59,931 nt of DNA. It comes from CAZRXG01 sp964603985. GTDB lineage: Bacteria > Chloroflexota > Anaerolineae > Aggregatilineales > UBA3940. A program made the position numbers and the translations under genes. The stretch lies in assembly GCA_964603985.1 (NCBI GenBank), contig CAZRXG010000027.1:1-59931 (forward strand), in the 5' to 3' direction. Under the pieces are notes generated by a model, which was not told where the DNA came from, did no database searches, and worked only from the letters and a program-made list of their open reading frames with translations. Positions within the stretch are counted from its first letter, which is position 1. Each line of letters begins with the position of its first letter. Below are positions 1-7,128 of this stretch, in pieces.

Positions 1-1
1 G

Positions 2-634
2 GACCGGATCCCGGGTTGGCTGCAGGGGATATCGGTTGACCCTGAGCACCTCCCCACGATCCAGGAGCTCTATCAGGGCCACCTCAAGCGGGTGACGGCT
101 GCCGACCTCAAAGTCAGGCTGGCCGAGCTTCAATGCCACACGGCCCAGCTCCGGCAGGAGGAAGCACATCTGGCCAGATTATTCCTGGTGGGGAAGCTCA
201 GTGAGGAGGTCTACGATCAACTGCGAGTTGAATGGCAGGAGAAGGTGTCGCATGCCCAGAACAGGCTTGACAATCTGGAACGTGAGGTAAGCAACTACCT
301 TGACGATCTTGACACTGCGCTGATACTGCTTACCAGGGTAGAGATGCTGTACGGGCGATTGGGCAAGAAGCAGCGCTCCACGCTCTTGCAAATCCTGGCG
401 AGGCGGATTATAGTAGATGCCGGTGGTGAGATTATTGACCATGAGTTGCACTCACCATTCACGTACCTCACGTCGATCAAAACAAAATGCCCGCGAAGTT
501 CATCTCCTCACGGGCACGGTTCGGTACACGTCCGCTTAGGTGACCCGCCCAGGACTCGAACCTGGAACCAATTGATTAAGAGTCAACTGCTCTGCCATAT
601 TGAGCTAGCGGGCCAGATGCGCTCCTTATTATAG
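2..634 (+). CDS. Serine recombinase, C-terminal part (5' end outside window)
   Basis: The frame is open from the window edge, so only the C-terminal part is seen. It shows a long charged coiled-coil followed by an ILARRIIVDAGGEI block and a PFTYL motif, the usual tail of large serine recombinases with a zinc-ribbon/coiled-coil domain; the catalytic N-terminal domain is not in the window. The last ~30 codons (from about 541) are simply the antisense reading of tRNA-Lys, so the natural stop has probably been lost or the gene was truncated at the tRNA. It could be the integrase of a mobile element, or a decayed remnant. Family assignment is fairly sure; activity is unknown. Confidence 0.6.
   Translation, partial: DRIPGWLQGISVDPEHLPTIQELYQGHLKRVTAADLKVRLAELQCHTAQLRQEEAHLARLFLVGKLSEEVYDQLRVEWQEKVSHAQNRLDNLEREVSNYLDDLDTALILLTRVEMLYGRLGKKQRSTLLQILARRIIVDAGGEIIDHELHSPFTYLTSIKTKCPRSSSPHGHGSVHVRLGDPPRTRTWNQLIKSQLLCHIELAGQMRSLL
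541..614 (-). tRNA. tRNA-Lys (anticodon CTT)
   Basis: The reverse complement folds as a full cloverleaf. The acceptor stem is GGCCCGC with GCGGGTC, the D-stem is GCTC/GAGC, the anticodon arm is GTTGA-CTCTTAA-TCAAT, and the T-arm is CCAGG-TTCGAGT-CCTGG. The anticodon CTT reads AAG (Lys). The discriminator is A, and CCA is not encoded. The recombinase frame on the plus strand runs straight through it. Confidence 0.95.
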
Positions 635-740
635 CGTGGTCACGAACTGAGTCAACCGACCCGTCCCGCTTCCCACCGGGAAATGGACGCCGGCGATCTA
701 TGTCCCCACCCACAGCCTTTCCCCTGCCGGACGGGTAGAA

Positions 741-778
741 CAGAGAATGCTGGTCTTCCAAGCGCCCGGCACTCTCTG
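741..778 (-). terminator. Imperfect hairpin downstream of the 811-1098 gene
   Basis: CAGAGAATGCTGG (741-753) pairs with CCGGCACTCTCTG (766-778), a 13-position stem with one mismatch and one wobble and a 12-base loop. It lies just past the stop of the minus-strand gene at 811. There is no clear T-run, so termination is only a suggestion. Confidence 0.35.
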
Positions 779-810
779 CTGAGCCGTGTTGTAACGCGAG
801 ATCTGGATCG

Positions 811-1098
811 CTACGGGGCGAGGATGGTGTTGTAAACCTCCAGGGCAAAGCGACTTATATCGGGCATGTCTGAGAAGGACATCATGCAGTGCACGGTCCC
901 AAATGAGAGCGAGTAGCCCTCCAGGATCTGCCGCCGCTCCTCTCGATGCAGTAGAGCATGCCCTACATCGTCATAAAGCAAGGCCCTGCCGAACAGATCA
1001 TTTAGCGCTGCGATGTCCTGTTTTGACAGCCGCGTCGACGTAGCCAGTGCGTTTCCCATCGTTTCAGGCCCCCTGTGATCTGGTATCTGAATCTTCAC
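811..1098 (-). CDS. Small protein, weakly Os1348/NHLP-leader-like
   Basis: This is a 95-residue protein without signal peptide or membrane segment. From about residue 24 it carries an IAALNDLFGRALLYDD stretch, then LLHREERRQILEGYSLS. This spacing (LxxLxGRALxDxxF, then a Leu-rich stretch, then a GYxLS turn) resembles the leader part of Os1348/NHLP-type RiPP-precursor-like proteins. No modification or export enzyme for such a peptide is seen nearby, so a RiPP role is not supported by context. The start may be the GTG at 1098 (GGTAGAG just upstream) or the ATG 14 codons later. A hairpin follows the stop. The gene is probably real; its function is unknown. Confidence 0.45.
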   Translation of the reverse strand: MKIQIPDHRGPETMGNALATSTRLSKQDIAALNDLFGRALLYDDVGHALLHREERRQILEGYSLSFGTVHCMMSFSDMPDISRFALEVYNTILAP

Positions 1099-1152
1099 CT
1101 CTACCCTATTACCGGCAATTCAGGGCGAAGATCTGTCGCAGGAAGCGAGAAT

Positions 1153-2433
1153 TTACTCCGGGCCGGGGGGCGGTGAGGTGGGGGACGGGGGCGGGACAGG
1201 CGTGGAGAAGGGGCGAAAGCCCACGACGATCAAGGCCTGCTTGGTCCCAAAGTCGTCGTAGGCGACGAGAAGCTGCCCGCCTCGCTCGGCAGCGTGCCGG
1301 ACAAGCCAGAAGAGCATCTCCTCCATGCGCTGCCCCTGAAAGTAGATCAGGTCGTCGGGGAAACGTGTCGCGCCATCGACGTACACGACTGTGAACAGGC
1401 GTGAGGTGGTGCCGCTGGCGTCGTCGGGATTCAGGGTATAGAAAGTCAGCTCGGTCGCCTGCTCAACGGCGGTTTGGCGCGCGTTGATCCTGGCACCGGT
1501 CTCGGTCCAGGTCAGCAGGCCCGTCCAGGGATGCTGGGTCGTGATGGTGAAAACGGCACCAGGGTTGAAGCGGTCGGCCATGTCAATGACCGGGTCGATC
1601 TTCTCGGCCATCACGCGCCCCAGGTAAACATCGGGCACGCGGGTGGGCGTCGGCGTGGGTGTCGAGGTGGGAGTGCGGCTGGGTGTCGACGTAGGCAGGT
1701 GGGACGGCAGGACGCTGGCGGAGGGCGTCTGCGGCGCAAGCGACCTGGCTTCAACCAGCACCAGCAGTGCCTCCGAGTCAGACTCACGCGCAAAAGCTGC
1801 CACCAACGCCAGATCGCGCAACTCCGCCTGGATGGTCAGCGCCCTGAGCGCCAGGGCGGGGCGCGCGTCGCTCAGCAGCCAGTGAGCGGTAGTCACAGAC
1901 GGATCGCTGCTGACGATGGACAACACCAACACGCCTCCTTCGACGGTGATGGCTCCCAGGTTGTTGAGCTGGCTCGGATTCGCCTCGTCGGGGATGGAGA
2001 TGAGGATGGTGTCCTGTTCGGTGACTTCAAGCGGTCGATCACCCAGCGCGAGCGCCGTGCCGGTGAGGGTCATCTCACCGGTGGCGCTGCTGCTCTGCCA
2101 CCAGGCCAGGCCGTCCGCCGGATACGTGACCTCGGCGAGGGTCGAGGGGAGCTGATCGAGTAGGGCGTTGGCCCACTCGTCGGCCGGTGTCGACAGGCCC
2201 GGCGACAGGGGAATCGGCGTATCGGTCGCCAACGGCGTGGGCGGTTTCCTGGTTGCCTGTGGCGACGGAGAGAGGCCATCCGCCGGGGACGTTCGCGTGA
2301 CGGCGGGAGAGGTCTCACCCTCGGCGCGTGGTACGGTAGGCAATGGTGGCGGCCAGCCACCTGCGTATATCATCAGAGCGCCGACGATGACCAGCGCCAG
2401 CAGGATTAGAATAGAGCGTCTTGAACGTCGCAT
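1153..2433 (-). CDS. Exported/membrane-anchored hypothetical protein with Pro/Thr linkers
   Basis: This 426-residue protein starts with MRRSRR and a single hydrophobic segment (about residues 7-25) without a lipobox, so it is likely membrane-anchored and extracytoplasmic. Two low-complexity Pro/Thr/Ser linkers (about 27-85 and 245-270, the second with TPTPTPT) separate an Ala/Leu-rich middle domain from a C-terminal domain of about 145 residues; the extreme C-terminus is again Pro-rich. I recognise no catalytic motif. It starts 24 bases after the stop of the lipoprotein gene upstream on the same strand, so the two are probably co-transcribed and may act together at the cell surface. Confidence 0.6.
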   Translation of the reverse strand: MRRSRRSILILLALVIVGALMIYAGGWPPPLPTVPRAEGETSPAVTRTSPADGLSPSPQATRKPPTPLATDTPIPLSPGLSTPADEWANALLDQLPSTLAEVTYPADGLAWWQSSSATGEMTLTGTALALGDRPLEVTEQDTILISIPDEANPSQLNNLGAITVEGGVLVLSIVSSDPSVTTAHWLLSDARPALALRALTIQAELRDLALVAAFARESDSEALLVLVEARSLAPQTPSASVLPSHLPTSTPSRTPTSTPTPTPTRVPDVYLGRVMAEKIDPVIDMADRFNPGAVFTITTQHPWTGLLTWTETGARINARQTAVEQATELTFYTLNPDDASGTTSRLFTVVYVDGATRFPDDLIYFQGQRMEEMLFWLVRHAAERGGQLLVAYDDFGTKQALIVVGFRPFSTPVPPPSPTSPPPGPE

Positions 2434-2457
2434 GCATGTACTATCTTCTATCCACCT

Positions 2458-3393
2458 TCACCGGACCGTCCACACCTCCAGATTGTCGAAGGCAACTTGG
2501 AGCACGGCGTTGCTCTGGCTGATCGCGTAGAGGGCTACGTCACCCCGCTCGTGCGCCGCATCCGTAAATTCGGCGAATGTTTGCCCATCGAAGTACAGCG
2601 TGTGCGCATCGCCCTGGCTCAGCACGCCCAGCTTGTGAGCGACGGGGCTGGTTGCATCCACTCCTCCGGGCAGAGGGCCGTCGGCGAAAACCCCGCCGAC
2701 AATGGTTCCTCCCACCTTGGCCGACACCGAAAAGGTGTTATCGCAGAAGATAGTCACCAGATAGTAGTTGCCAGCGTCAACAAAGCGAAACAACAACCCG
2801 TATCCCCCTCCGGTCGGACAGGTATCAGGCGCGACCTCAACCTGGGTGTAGATGTCACGCCTGTCGACGGCGGTGGTTGCTATGAAGCGCGCGTCGAAAG
2901 GGCCGATCTCGAAGATGTATCTGCCCCCGTAGATGTAAAGCCGGGCCGTCTCGTCGTTGATGCTGGGCCATCCCTGGTAGAAATCGGCATAGAAGACACG
3001 CGGCCCCACAGCGACACCCGGCGGAAATCCGCCTTCACCCGCCTGCGCTGCCTGCGTGGGCGGTGGCTCCTGGGATGGTGTGTTCTGAGGCTCTGCCATC
3101 CCCACCGTCGGCGCGACCGTCGACGTCGACGTGGGAAGCTGCTCACTGCCTCCCGGCGTGGCCGTGCCCTCGGACGCCGGTGGCGTTTCCGGGAGTGGCA
3201 GGCCCTCACCACTCGAGGCCCTGGTCGGGAAGGGGGTTACCGTCGGCGGCGGCAAAGGAGTGGGCGTCGATGTCGGGATGGGCTGTGTTGGCCCCGGCGT
3301 GGCGGTCGGCAGCACGGGGGGCGGCTCGCCACGACAGGCCACCAGAAAAAAGGCCAGGCCCAGCCCAATCAATCTCGGCAGGTGTCGCTGCAT
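2458..3393 (-). CDS. Lipoprotein with C-terminal LamG/DUF1080-like domain
   Basis: I place the start at the ATG at 3393 because it gives a clean lipoprotein signal (MQRHLPRLIGLGLAFFLVAC, lipobox LVAC) with AGAGG upstream; the open frame itself extends to 3519. After the acylated Cys comes a long Pro/Thr/Ser linker (about 100 residues), then a domain of about 190 residues. That domain has FYADFYQGWPS, YGLLFRFVDAGNYYLV and LEVWTV, the pattern of a concanavalin-like jelly-roll seen in DUF1080/LamG-type proteins. It is likely a surface lipoprotein that binds glycan or another ligand. The downstream gene at 2433 is probably in the same operon. Confidence 0.6.
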   Translation of the reverse strand: MQRHLPRLIGLGLAFFLVACRGEPPPVLPTATPGPTQPIPTSTPTPLPPPTVTPFPTRASSGEGLPLPETPPASEGTATPGGSEQLPTSTSTVAPTVGMAEPQNTPSQEPPPTQAAQAGEGGFPPGVAVGPRVFYADFYQGWPSINDETARLYIYGGRYIFEIGPFDARFIATTAVDRRDIYTQVEVAPDTCPTGGGYGLLFRFVDAGNYYLVTIFCDNTFSVSAKVGGTIVGGVFADGPLPGGVDATSPVAHKLGVLSQGDAHTLYFDGQTFAEFTDAAHERGDVALYAISQSNAVLQVAFDNLEVWTVR

Positions 3394-3642
3394 GGTGTCC
3401 ACGAACCTCTCGGTGTAGCGGTTCTCATGGACGGATGATAACGTAACCTGCCGGGATTGCACAGTGTCCCTTTTCGACAACCGAGGCGGCCTTTGTGCCT
3501 CCCCGACCTTCTCCCACACGCGGCAGCTTCAATATCCCGGCACTGGCACTTGCAGAAAAGCGCAAAACCTCATAGAAATAGGGGGAGATACACCCTGCGG
3601 ACGATTATAAGCTTAAGTCCTTTCAGGCCAGGGGGTCGAACC

Positions 3643-4077
3643 ATGAGCGAGCCAACCGATCAGAGCGATCCTCAAAAGTTAAGCAGTCCCAGCACCTTTG
3701 ATCTGATGAGCATGCCCGCCCCGGAGCGCCGGGTCATTCGCATAATGCTCCGCAAGCCGGTGGCCTCTTATCCCGACCTGTGCAAGATAATTGACGCCCT
3801 GCCCGACCACAAACGTATCACGCGCACCGAGCTGGACAAAGCCCTGACCGGCCTGTGTGAGAAGGGATGGCTGTCCAGGGAGGAGGTCAACGACGTGTAC
3901 GTGTACAAGGTCAGTCTCGGCACGAAAACGGGCAGCGATGTCTCTCGCGCTGGCCCCGGCCAGAAGGAGAAGAAGGAGAAGCCCCGTCGGGGCCCCAGTA
4001 TGAGCGACCTCTGGGATTCCGTAGATTCCACATCCGACACCAACTACCGTAAAAAGCACAAGGACGCAGAGGGCTGA
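3643..4077 (+). CDS. Winged-helix domain protein (hypothetical)
   Basis: The open frame begins at 3457, but the ATG at 3643 is preceded by AGGGGG and starts a sensible protein of 144 residues. Residues about 20-90 look like a winged helix: PERRVIRIMLRKPVASYPDL, then LDKALTGLCEKGWLSREEV and a YVYKVSL wing strand. A basic, disordered tail ends with SDLWDSVD. The same layout (EKG(F/W)L, a Y-containing strand, then a (D/E)(L/V)WD motif) closes the GAF protein at 7129-9555, which suggests a shared partner. It is convergent with the cyclase gene. It could be a DNA-binding regulator or a protein-interaction adaptor; no ligand motif is seen. Confidence 0.6.
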   Translation: MSEPTDQSDPQKLSSPSTFDLMSMPAPERRVIRIMLRKPVASYPDLCKIIDALPDHKRITRTELDKALTGLCEKGWLSREEVNDVYVYKVSLGTKTGSDVSRAGPGQKEKKEKPRRGPSMSDLWDSVDSTSDTNYRKKHKDAEG

Positions 4078-4095
4078 TCCTCCGATAAGACAAAA

Positions 4096-4119
4096 GGCCA
4101 CGAAGGGTGCTTCGCGGCC
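4096..4119. terminator. Bidirectional hairpin between convergent genes
   Basis: GGCCACGAAG (4096-4105) pairs with CTTCGCGGCC (4110-4119) with one mismatch and a 4-base loop. On the minus strand it is followed by TTTTG, so it can end the cyclase transcript; it also lies 18 bases after the winged-helix gene. Confidence 0.6.
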
Positions 4120-4159
4120 CGGTCACGGCTGTAGAATCGGGATCGACGGTGTGTGCTTC

Positions 4160-5707
4160 TCACTCTTCTTTCGGGCCACGTAACGCGAAGATGGGCAAAC
4201 GCTTTGATTTGCCCTTCAGCGGCATCGCCCCTAACGACTCACACTCAAAGCGATCCGTGATGGCCTGGTGAACCGCCTCGGTCATAAGGATACGGTTGCC
4301 GAGCGCCTTGCCCATCAGGCGGGCCGCCGTGTTGACCGTGTCACCCAGGATGTTGAACTCGCGGCGTCCACGCGGCTCGCCGATCTCGGCGGCAAAGACC
4401 GGCCCGGCTGCCATCCCGATCTGGCAGGTCACAAGCACCTCTTTCCCGCCGACCACCGGCGCCTCGATGTTCTCGATAACCTCACGGACGGCCAGCGCCG
4501 CGTTTGCGGCACGGACGGAGTCGTCGGTGTGCGCGTTGGGCACCCCGAACATGATCAACATATCCGACCCGGCCAGGTGATAGGTCACCTTCTTCAGGAC
4601 GCCGCCGCGTGCTTCGACGGCAGCGTTAATGGCTGCCACCGCCTTGGAAAAGCGGTTGACGATGACCGGCTCTTCCTCAGGATCGGCTATATCCACCGAC
4701 TCAGGCAGGCCGACCATGTTGACAAACACCACCGTCGGGGAGGGGAAATCGGGCGGGATCTCGCGCCGGGCGGCGTTCTCGACCAGCAGCTTGAGGATCG
4801 GGTCGGGGATAAAACTTGCCAGCGGCTCGACGCGCTCGACGACCTGCTCGATCTCCCCGGCCAGCCCCTCGACGCTGCGGTCGAACAAAACCGAGCTTGC
4901 CAGCCGGCGACCGGTCGGCACGAGATCGTATTCACCCAACTGCTCGTCCGTCAGGTCATCGATCACCAGTTTGTAGCCGGGGTTGCCGTCCTCAAAGCGG
5001 AATTCGTCCTCAACCCGCTCGTGGGCTTTCTGCGTCAGGTTCACCCGGCCCACGACGCCTGCACCCTCAGCTTGCTTGGTGAACTGCACCGCGCTGCCCA
5101 GCAGCACATGCTCCATTCGCATCGGTGTGCCGATGTCGGCGGTGAAGAAACGACCGGTGTGGATGCCGATCCGCTGCCCCAGGGACAACGCTCCCTGGTC
5201 GGTTTCTATGCTGCCGTAGGCTTCCATGGCGCGCTGCATGCGCAGCCCGGCACGCACCGCGCGGGCCGTGTCCGTCTCGCGCCGGTCCTTGGGGAACTGG
5301 ACCAGCATGGCATCGCCGGTGAATTCAAGCAGGTTCCCGCCGGACTTGCTCGTGATCTCGATCATCTCGGCGAAGTAACCGTTGAGCACATTGAGCACCG
5401 CGCTGGCCCCGGCGGCTCCCTTGCCTGCGTTGGCCTCCATCAACGGCGTGAACCCGGCCAGGTCGGTGAACATCAGGGTGCCTTCCTGCCACTCGTGGCG
5501 CAGTTCGCCGGGATTGGGCAGCGTCTCCTGCACCTGCCTGGGGACGTAATCGTAGAGAATGCGCTGCAACGTGCGCAGGTGCTCAAAGACACGCATCAAG
5601 GTGTCGGGTGTGGGGTCGATCCAGGCTGTGGCGTATAGGTCTGCTGGCAGCAACGAACGCAAGCGGGATTCAATGGGGGCCAGCGGGGAGGTCACATTAG
5701 AGGACAT
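4160..5707 (-). CDS. Tandem class III adenylate/guanylate cyclase-domain protein
   Basis: This is a soluble protein of 515 residues with two cyclase homology domains (about 72-225 and 322-500). The first has both metal-binding Asp motifs, FTDLAGFT (D82) and FTGDAML (D132), but at the transition-state motif it reads VQFTKQAE instead of VNxAxR. The second has Asn at the first metal position (FVNMVG, N330) but keeps the transition-state residues in GDTVNTAARL (N459, R463). This complementary pattern, as in soluble adenylyl cyclase C1/C2, predicts one composite active site making cAMP or cGMP. The start at 5707 is chosen over 5923 because the upstream frame is not protein-like and a promoter lies at 5811-5838. 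It is divergent from the MinD-like gene. Confidence 0.8.
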   Translation of the reverse strand: MSSNVTSPLAPIESRLRSLLPADLYATAWIDPTPDTLMRVFEHLRTLQRILYDYVPRQVQETLPNPGELRHEWQEGTLMFTDLAGFTPLMEANAGKGAAGASAVLNVLNGYFAEMIEITSKSGGNLLEFTGDAMLVQFPKDRRETDTARAVRAGLRMQRAMEAYGSIETDQGALSLGQRIGIHTGRFFTADIGTPMRMEHVLLGSAVQFTKQAEGAGVVGRVNLTQKAHERVEDEFRFEDGNPGYKLVIDDLTDEQLGEYDLVPTGRRLASSVLFDRSVEGLAGEIEQVVERVEPLASFIPDPILKLLVENAARREIPPDFPSPTVVFVNMVGLPESVDIADPEEEPVIVNRFSKAVAAINAAVEARGGVLKKVTYHLAGSDMLIMFGVPNAHTDDSVRAANAALAVREVIENIEAPVVGGKEVLVTCQIGMAAGPVFAAEIGEPRGRREFNILGDTVNTAARLMGKALGNRILMTEAVHQAITDRFECESLGAMPLKGKSKRLPIFALRGPKEE

Positions 5708-5810
5708 AGTTTTCAACCCTGCACATCTACTGACCAGACGTGGGTGGTCAGAATTACCAAATGGGCATCTTGGGGCGCAACCACGCGGAGCAGCGGATTG
5801 CTTTTGTCTC

Positions 5811-5838
5811 ATTATACTGGTTTTCGATTGGGGGCCAA
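5811..5838 (-). promoter_or_regulatory. Sigma70-type promoter for the cyclase gene
   Basis: On the minus strand TTGGCC (5833-5838), a 16-base spacer and TATAAT (5811-5816) lie about 105 bases before the chosen start at 5707. Confidence 0.5.
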
Positions 5839-5884
5839 AGCGACCTGCTGCGCAGGGCGCGACATGCCCCCGCCGCAGGGTGTC

Positions 5885-5913
5885 TTGCCTCCTGTCTCCG
5901 AACTGTGTATACT
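5885..5913 (+). promoter_or_regulatory. Sigma70-type promoter for the MinD/GAF genes
   Basis: TTGCCT (5885-5890), a 17-base spacer and TATACT (5908-5913) face the MinD-like gene at 6179, leaving a leader of about 260 bases. Confidence 0.4.
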
Positions 5914-6178
5914 CCCCTCGCACCCTCTTATCACGATAGGGAGTCGTCCAACCGGACGCCGGCGAGAGGGAACCTGCGGCCCTTGGCCGCCAGAAGCGCG
6001 CTTACTTTTGTTAGTGGGGCTTCACTTCAAGACAGAGGATCTCAGGCAAAGTGCTCATTCGCTCCACCCTTCCTTTGAAGATTGCGCTGTCCTCTGTTCG
6101 GTCCTGGTAACCGCTGCAAGCTGCCTTATAAACAAGCGCCACCGGCGAGGCAAAGCTGTCATAGTGAGGAGTAAGTAA

Positions 6179-6934
6179 ATGTCGAAGATCGTTTCCATCC
6201 ACTCTTTTCGTGGCGGGACGGGGAAATCCAACACCACTGCCAACGTAGCTACCCTGATAGCGGCCCAGGGGATGCGCGTGGGCGTGATCGACACCGACAT
6301 CCAATCACCGGGGATTCACATCCTCTTCAGGCTGGAAGAGGATGACATGAAGTTCTCGCTGAATGATTACCTGTGGGGCAAGTGCGAGATCAAGGACTGC
6401 GCCCACGACGTTACGGGGAAACTGAACGGCGAGATCGATGGCAAGGTCTACCTGATCCCATCCAGCATCAAGGCCGGTGAGATCGCGCGCGTGCTCCGCG
6501 AGGGCTACGATGTCGGCCTGTTGAACGACGGCTTCCACGACCTTGTCGAAGCACTGAACCTCGACGTGCTGATGATCGACACACACCCCGGGCTGAACGA
6601 AGAAACCCTCCTCTCAATCGCCATTTCCGACGCGCTCGCCATCATCATGCGCCCCGACCAGCAAGACTTCCAGGGCACGGGCGTCACCGTAGAGGTTGCC
6701 CGCAAGCTCGACGTGCCGCGCATGGTCATCGTCGTCAACAAGGTGCCGGAGGTCTTCGATACGGAGGACGTGAAGAAGCGGGTGGAGCAGACTTACGGCT
6801 GCGAGGTGGCGGCGGTGCTGCCCCACTCTGACGAGATGATGGCACTTGCCAGCTCGGGCGTTTTTGTCCGGAAGTATCCCAATCATCCCATCACGACCTC
6901 GTACCAGCAGGTCGCCGACATCTTGCTGACATAA
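6179..6934 (+). CDS. MinD/ParA-family ATPase, altered signature Lys (copy 1)
   Basis: This 251-residue cytosolic protein of the SIMIBI class has a deviant Walker A, SFRGGTGKSN, at residues 9-18. The P-loop Lys16 is present, but the MinD/ParA signature Lys (position 11) is Arg. The switch I/Walker A' segment VGVIDTDIQSPG keeps D38 and D40, and LMIDTHPG is the Walker B. No C-terminal amphipathic membrane-targeting helix is obvious. It is about 50-60% identical by eye to the product of 9636-10391, and the two flank a membrane GAF protein. A cell-division MinD is unlikely since MinC/MinE genes are absent; a regulatory or positioning ATPase in a signalling module fits better. Confidence 0.85.
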   Translation: MSKIVSIHSFRGGTGKSNTTANVATLIAAQGMRVGVIDTDIQSPGIHILFRLEEDDMKFSLNDYLWGKCEIKDCAHDVTGKLNGEIDGKVYLIPSSIKAGEIARVLREGYDVGLLNDGFHDLVEALNLDVLMIDTHPGLNEETLLSIAISDALAIIMRPDQQDFQGTGVTVEVARKLDVPRMVIVVNKVPEVFDTEDVKKRVEQTYGCEVAAVLPHSDEMMALASSGVFVRKYPNHPITTSYQQVADILLT

Positions 6935-7042
6935 CCTGAACGCAGGACACCGCCGGTTTTTGAAGTCCTGGCGTGATCAAACATTCGCACAGTGCGTGGT
7001 CGCGGGTGATTTGAACCGCCTGTGATTCGGCTACGGGGTGTT

Positions 7043-7106
7043 GGGTGCGCCTTACTTTGCCGAGGTAGTGCCGACCTTGCGGGGGTCGGTCTACACCTAC
7101 GCACCC
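7043..7106 (+). other. Nested stem-loop leader before the GAF gene
   Basis: GGGTGCG (7043-7049) pairs with CGCACCC (7100-7106). Inside it GTAG (7065-7068) pairs with CTAC (7091-7094), and CCGACC (7071-7076) with GGTCGG (7084-7089), closing a 7-base loop. The element ends about 10 bases before the ribosome-binding site of the gene at 7129. There is no T-run, so it is not a simple terminator; a regulatory leader is possible. Confidence 0.4.
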
Positions 7107-7128
7107 CACCCATCTGGGGAGAAAGCTG

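Larger units (their letters stand above)
5708..6178. other. Divergent intergenic region, cyclase / MinD-like gene
   Basis: This 471-base gap separates the cyclase start from the first MinD-like start. Besides the two promoter candidates listed separately, I see no gene and no convincing structured element. GAGGAG stands 7 bases before the ATG at 6179. Confidence 0.5.

Noticed and set aside
2497..3438. Long plus-strand open frame opposite the lipoprotein gene
   Set aside because: It is Arg/Gly-rich antisense sequence of a clear lipoprotein gene in GC-rich DNA, with no family motif.
4268..5638. 456-codon plus-strand frame opposite the cyclase
   Set aside because: Composition (His/Gln/Arg/Gly-rich) is typical of antisense frames; the minus strand carries obvious cyclase motifs.
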